Positions 50,061-51,568 of a DNA stretch of 51,568 nt are shown in pieces. This DNA is from Anaerolineaceae bacterium 4572_78 (GTDB lineage: Bacteria > Chloroflexota > Anaerolineae > 4572-78). The stretch is from assembly GCA_002084875.1 (NCBI GenBank), contig NBMH01000007.1:1-51568 (forward strand), read 5' to 3'. Position numbers and translations under genes: made by a program. The notes under the pieces were generated by a model. The model searched no databases and was not told the origin of the DNA. It saw nothing but the letters and a program-made list of their open reading frames with translations. Positions within the stretch are counted from its first letter, which is position 1; each line of letters begins with the position of its first letter.

Positions 50061-51568
50061 TTAGTCAAAATATCCCAAGCCAGGACAAATGGCAAAAAAA
50101 GATGGCACTAAGAGATAAGCCTGACAATCCGCATCTATGTTACGATAAAGATTGCCAATTGGTGTATCGGTTAAATATTCAAGATTCATTGTGCCATGCT
50201 CCCCCCATTGAACCGTATAAATATTATCATGAGTATTTTCCATGTGAATCGGCACTTTATAGTCCCAATCTGCTTGATTATATAACGTAACATCAAATAA
50301 GACAAAATGGGACTTGATGGGGAAATCTACGTTTTCAGGAATGAAAAAATTAGATATACCTATACCTGCAGGTAAAGCAACAGTTTGATAAAAATGGAAC
50401 GGATAATGGGTTCGCATGCCCCGATAATTATTGATAAACACACCAATAAATATAAGATTACTCAAGATAAATAATCGAATGATATATTTCCTTCGGTTAA
50501 ACGCAATCAGAAGTAACAGTGTCAATAATAAATGTGGTGCCAAAGTACGATAATCACGATCTCCCGCAAAACGATAAAGTGTAATTTGAAAAATTAACAT
50601 GATAGCTACATTATAAAATGCTAGTAATTCTACATTGTTTATTTCATCAAATAAATGTTTAAAATCAATTTTTTGCTTAAAATAGCCAAATAAAGTACTT
50701 CCAATAAACCATCCTAATCCCATTACCACCAAAACATATTGATAGCGGTGCAAGATTTCAATCCCATGACCAACATGAAACCATCTCAAATTTCTGATAA
50801 TATTTGCTACTACTGCAATGGGTAATGGCGGAAACCAATCACCTATTTTTAGATAGAAAAATAATAAGGGATATGGTGCATTTAAGTAGCGATATTGCCA
50901 AGCCATGATAGCCATAATTAAGATTGTAGAAGCTATTGACATGAATATTACTAATTTAGTGGTATTTTTAAAGCATAGTAGAAAAAACGGGAATAGTAAA
51001 AATCCCCATGTTAATCTTGCAAATGAAGCAACTAAAATAAAAATAAAAAATAGTAATTTATATAAATAAGTCGCATATTTTTGTTGGTTTAGTAAAATAT
51101 AAAATCCACCCGCCAATAAAATTCCAATAGCATGATGCAGGCTCTCTTGCATATTGGTGGGAATAAATACCAATAATGCCCAAAAACTGCCAATAAAAAA
51201 GAGAAGGGTAATATTCTGTTCTTGAGAGGGTTGGGTAATATAAGCAAACCATGCCAGAGCTAATGTAATCAACACAAGGTTAAAAATGAGACCTGAATAA
51301 CTGTGCCAACCAAATACATAACCCAATGCACCATACAATACTGGAAATGTAGGACCATGCGACCCAAAATGCGTAAATTGAGCAGAAGCAGGTTGTTCAT
51401 CAGTGGTATAGTAGCCCCCTGAAAAGCCAACTTGACTAAAGGTACTAATTTGATGCCAGTAGTTAATTTCGTCGTTGACATAGGCGGGTATGAAATCGAA
51501 AACCATTTTTCCAAAAATAAGATAAATGAACAACATGGTAACTATAGTGGGGCATAAAATTGTGAATA
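50061..51568 (-). CDS. Multi-pass GT-C-like membrane protein (5' end outside window)
   Basis: At least 491 residues with about ten membrane helices. The N-terminal loop DFIPAYVNDEINYWHQISTF has acidic residues in the place typical of GT-C glycosyltransferases, and THFGSHGPTFPVLYGALG follows. The C-terminus is a soluble beta-rich segment. An ATG occurs at 51536, but the frame remains open and hydrophobic up to the window edge (FTILCPTIVT before the ATG), so the true start is probably outside. It would transfer a sugar from a lipid carrier or handle a polymer; the substrate is unknown. Confidence 0.7.
   Translation of the reverse strand, partial: FTILCPTIVTMLFIYLIFGKMVFDFIPAYVNDEINYWHQISTFSQVGFSGGYYTTDEQPASAQFTHFGSHGPTFPVLYGALGYVFGWHSYSGLIFNLVLITLALAWFAYITQPSQEQNITLLFFIGSFWALLVFIPTNMQESLHHAIGILLAGGFYILLNQQKYATYLYKLLFFIFILVASFARLTWGFLLFPFFLLCFKNTTKLVIFMSIASTILIMAIMAWQYRYLNAPYPLLFFYLKIGDWFPPLPIAVVANIIRNLRWFHVGHGIEILHRYQYVLVVMGLGWFIGSTLFGYFKQKIDFKHLFDEINNVELLAFYNVAIMLIFQITLYRFAGDRDYRTLAPHLLLTLLLLIAFNRRKYIIRLFILSNLIFIGVFINNYRGMRTHYPFHFYQTVALPAGIGISNFFIPENVDFPIKSHFVLFDVTLYNQADWDYKVPIHMENTHDNIYTVQWGEHGTMNLEYLTDTPIGNLYRNIDADCQAYLLVPSFFAICPGLGYFD

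Noticed and set aside
50054-50290. Plus-strand frame at the end of the GT-C gene
   Set aside because: It is an antisense shadow of the minus-strand membrane protein.

Overview
The window is an AT-rich (roughly two-thirds A+T) bacterial chromosome segment. I infer a member of the Chloroflexota, probably Anaerolineae-like. The reasons are Thr/Pro-rich lipoproteins and sortase stalks, many multi-pass GT-C glycosyltransferases, PATAN (DUF4388) plus small-GTPase genes, DUF4870 and CoxG-like proteins, RNase J, and a large kinase fusion with SH3 domains. Short palindromic repeats are abundant, and several genes are visibly decaying. No ribosomal RNA is present, so the taxonomy is inference only.

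Layout. 1-0.9 kb: a methyltransferase and tRNA-Arg. 1.2-8.4 kb (minus strand): a CcrM-like DNA methyltransferase, a GrpE-like protein, a HEAT/WD40 scaffold, a Ycf46-type AAA+ ATPase, then an HNH nuclease next to a second DNA methyltransferase (probable type II restriction-modification pair). 8.4-12.7 kb: a decay zone with XisI-like, GT-C glycosyltransferase and ABC exporter pseudogenes. 12.8-16.6 kb: an acetyltransferase, two lipoproteins, a membrane-anchored lytic transglycosylase and a lipase-like hydrolase. 16.6-19.2 kb: another frameshifted glycosyltransferase. 19.3-26.9 kb: ordinary housekeeping genes (tRNA-Lys, rhomboid, ispG, phosphoesterase, tsaE, tsaB, RNase J). 27-35.5 kb: tRNA-Gly, a nuclease-fold protein, sortase, potassium channel, GlmU-like nucleotidyltransferase, a 1166-residue CHAT-like/zinc ribbon/kinase/SH3 fusion, and CorA. 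35.6-48.5 kb: PATAN protein, MglA-like GTPase, hexapeptide protein with acyl-ACP-reductase-like partner, broken response regulator, pseudo-hydrolase, broken xseB, two secreted proteins, and a TerB-like/CpaF operon. 48.6-51.6 kb: three minus-strand tRNAs, a nuclease-fold protein, and a GT-C membrane protein cut by the window edge.

The most striking signal is a family of at least six related elements (905-1011, 2368-2427, 35603-35713, 38065-38344, 43576-43952, 48043-48465). Each fuller copy has a left end with a pairing stem that encloses two hairpins, then further stems, and ends in GCTGATTTCT or a close variant immediately before ATG, usually ATGA. Stem sequences differ between copies but keep their pairing. 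I interpret them as IscB-type omega RNA (HEARO) elements that lack any nuclease or transposase gene. Two of them end exactly at the start codon of a downstream gene and appear to supply its ribosome binding site.

Other points worth attention are the AAA+/HEAT-WD40/GrpE-like operon beside restriction-modification genes, the CHAT-like/kinase fusion whose CHAT cysteine appears lost, an alpha/beta hydrolase whose nucleophilic serine is alanine, a promoter-proximal unclassified structured RNA near 35.8 kb, and many short tandem duplications that break genes.
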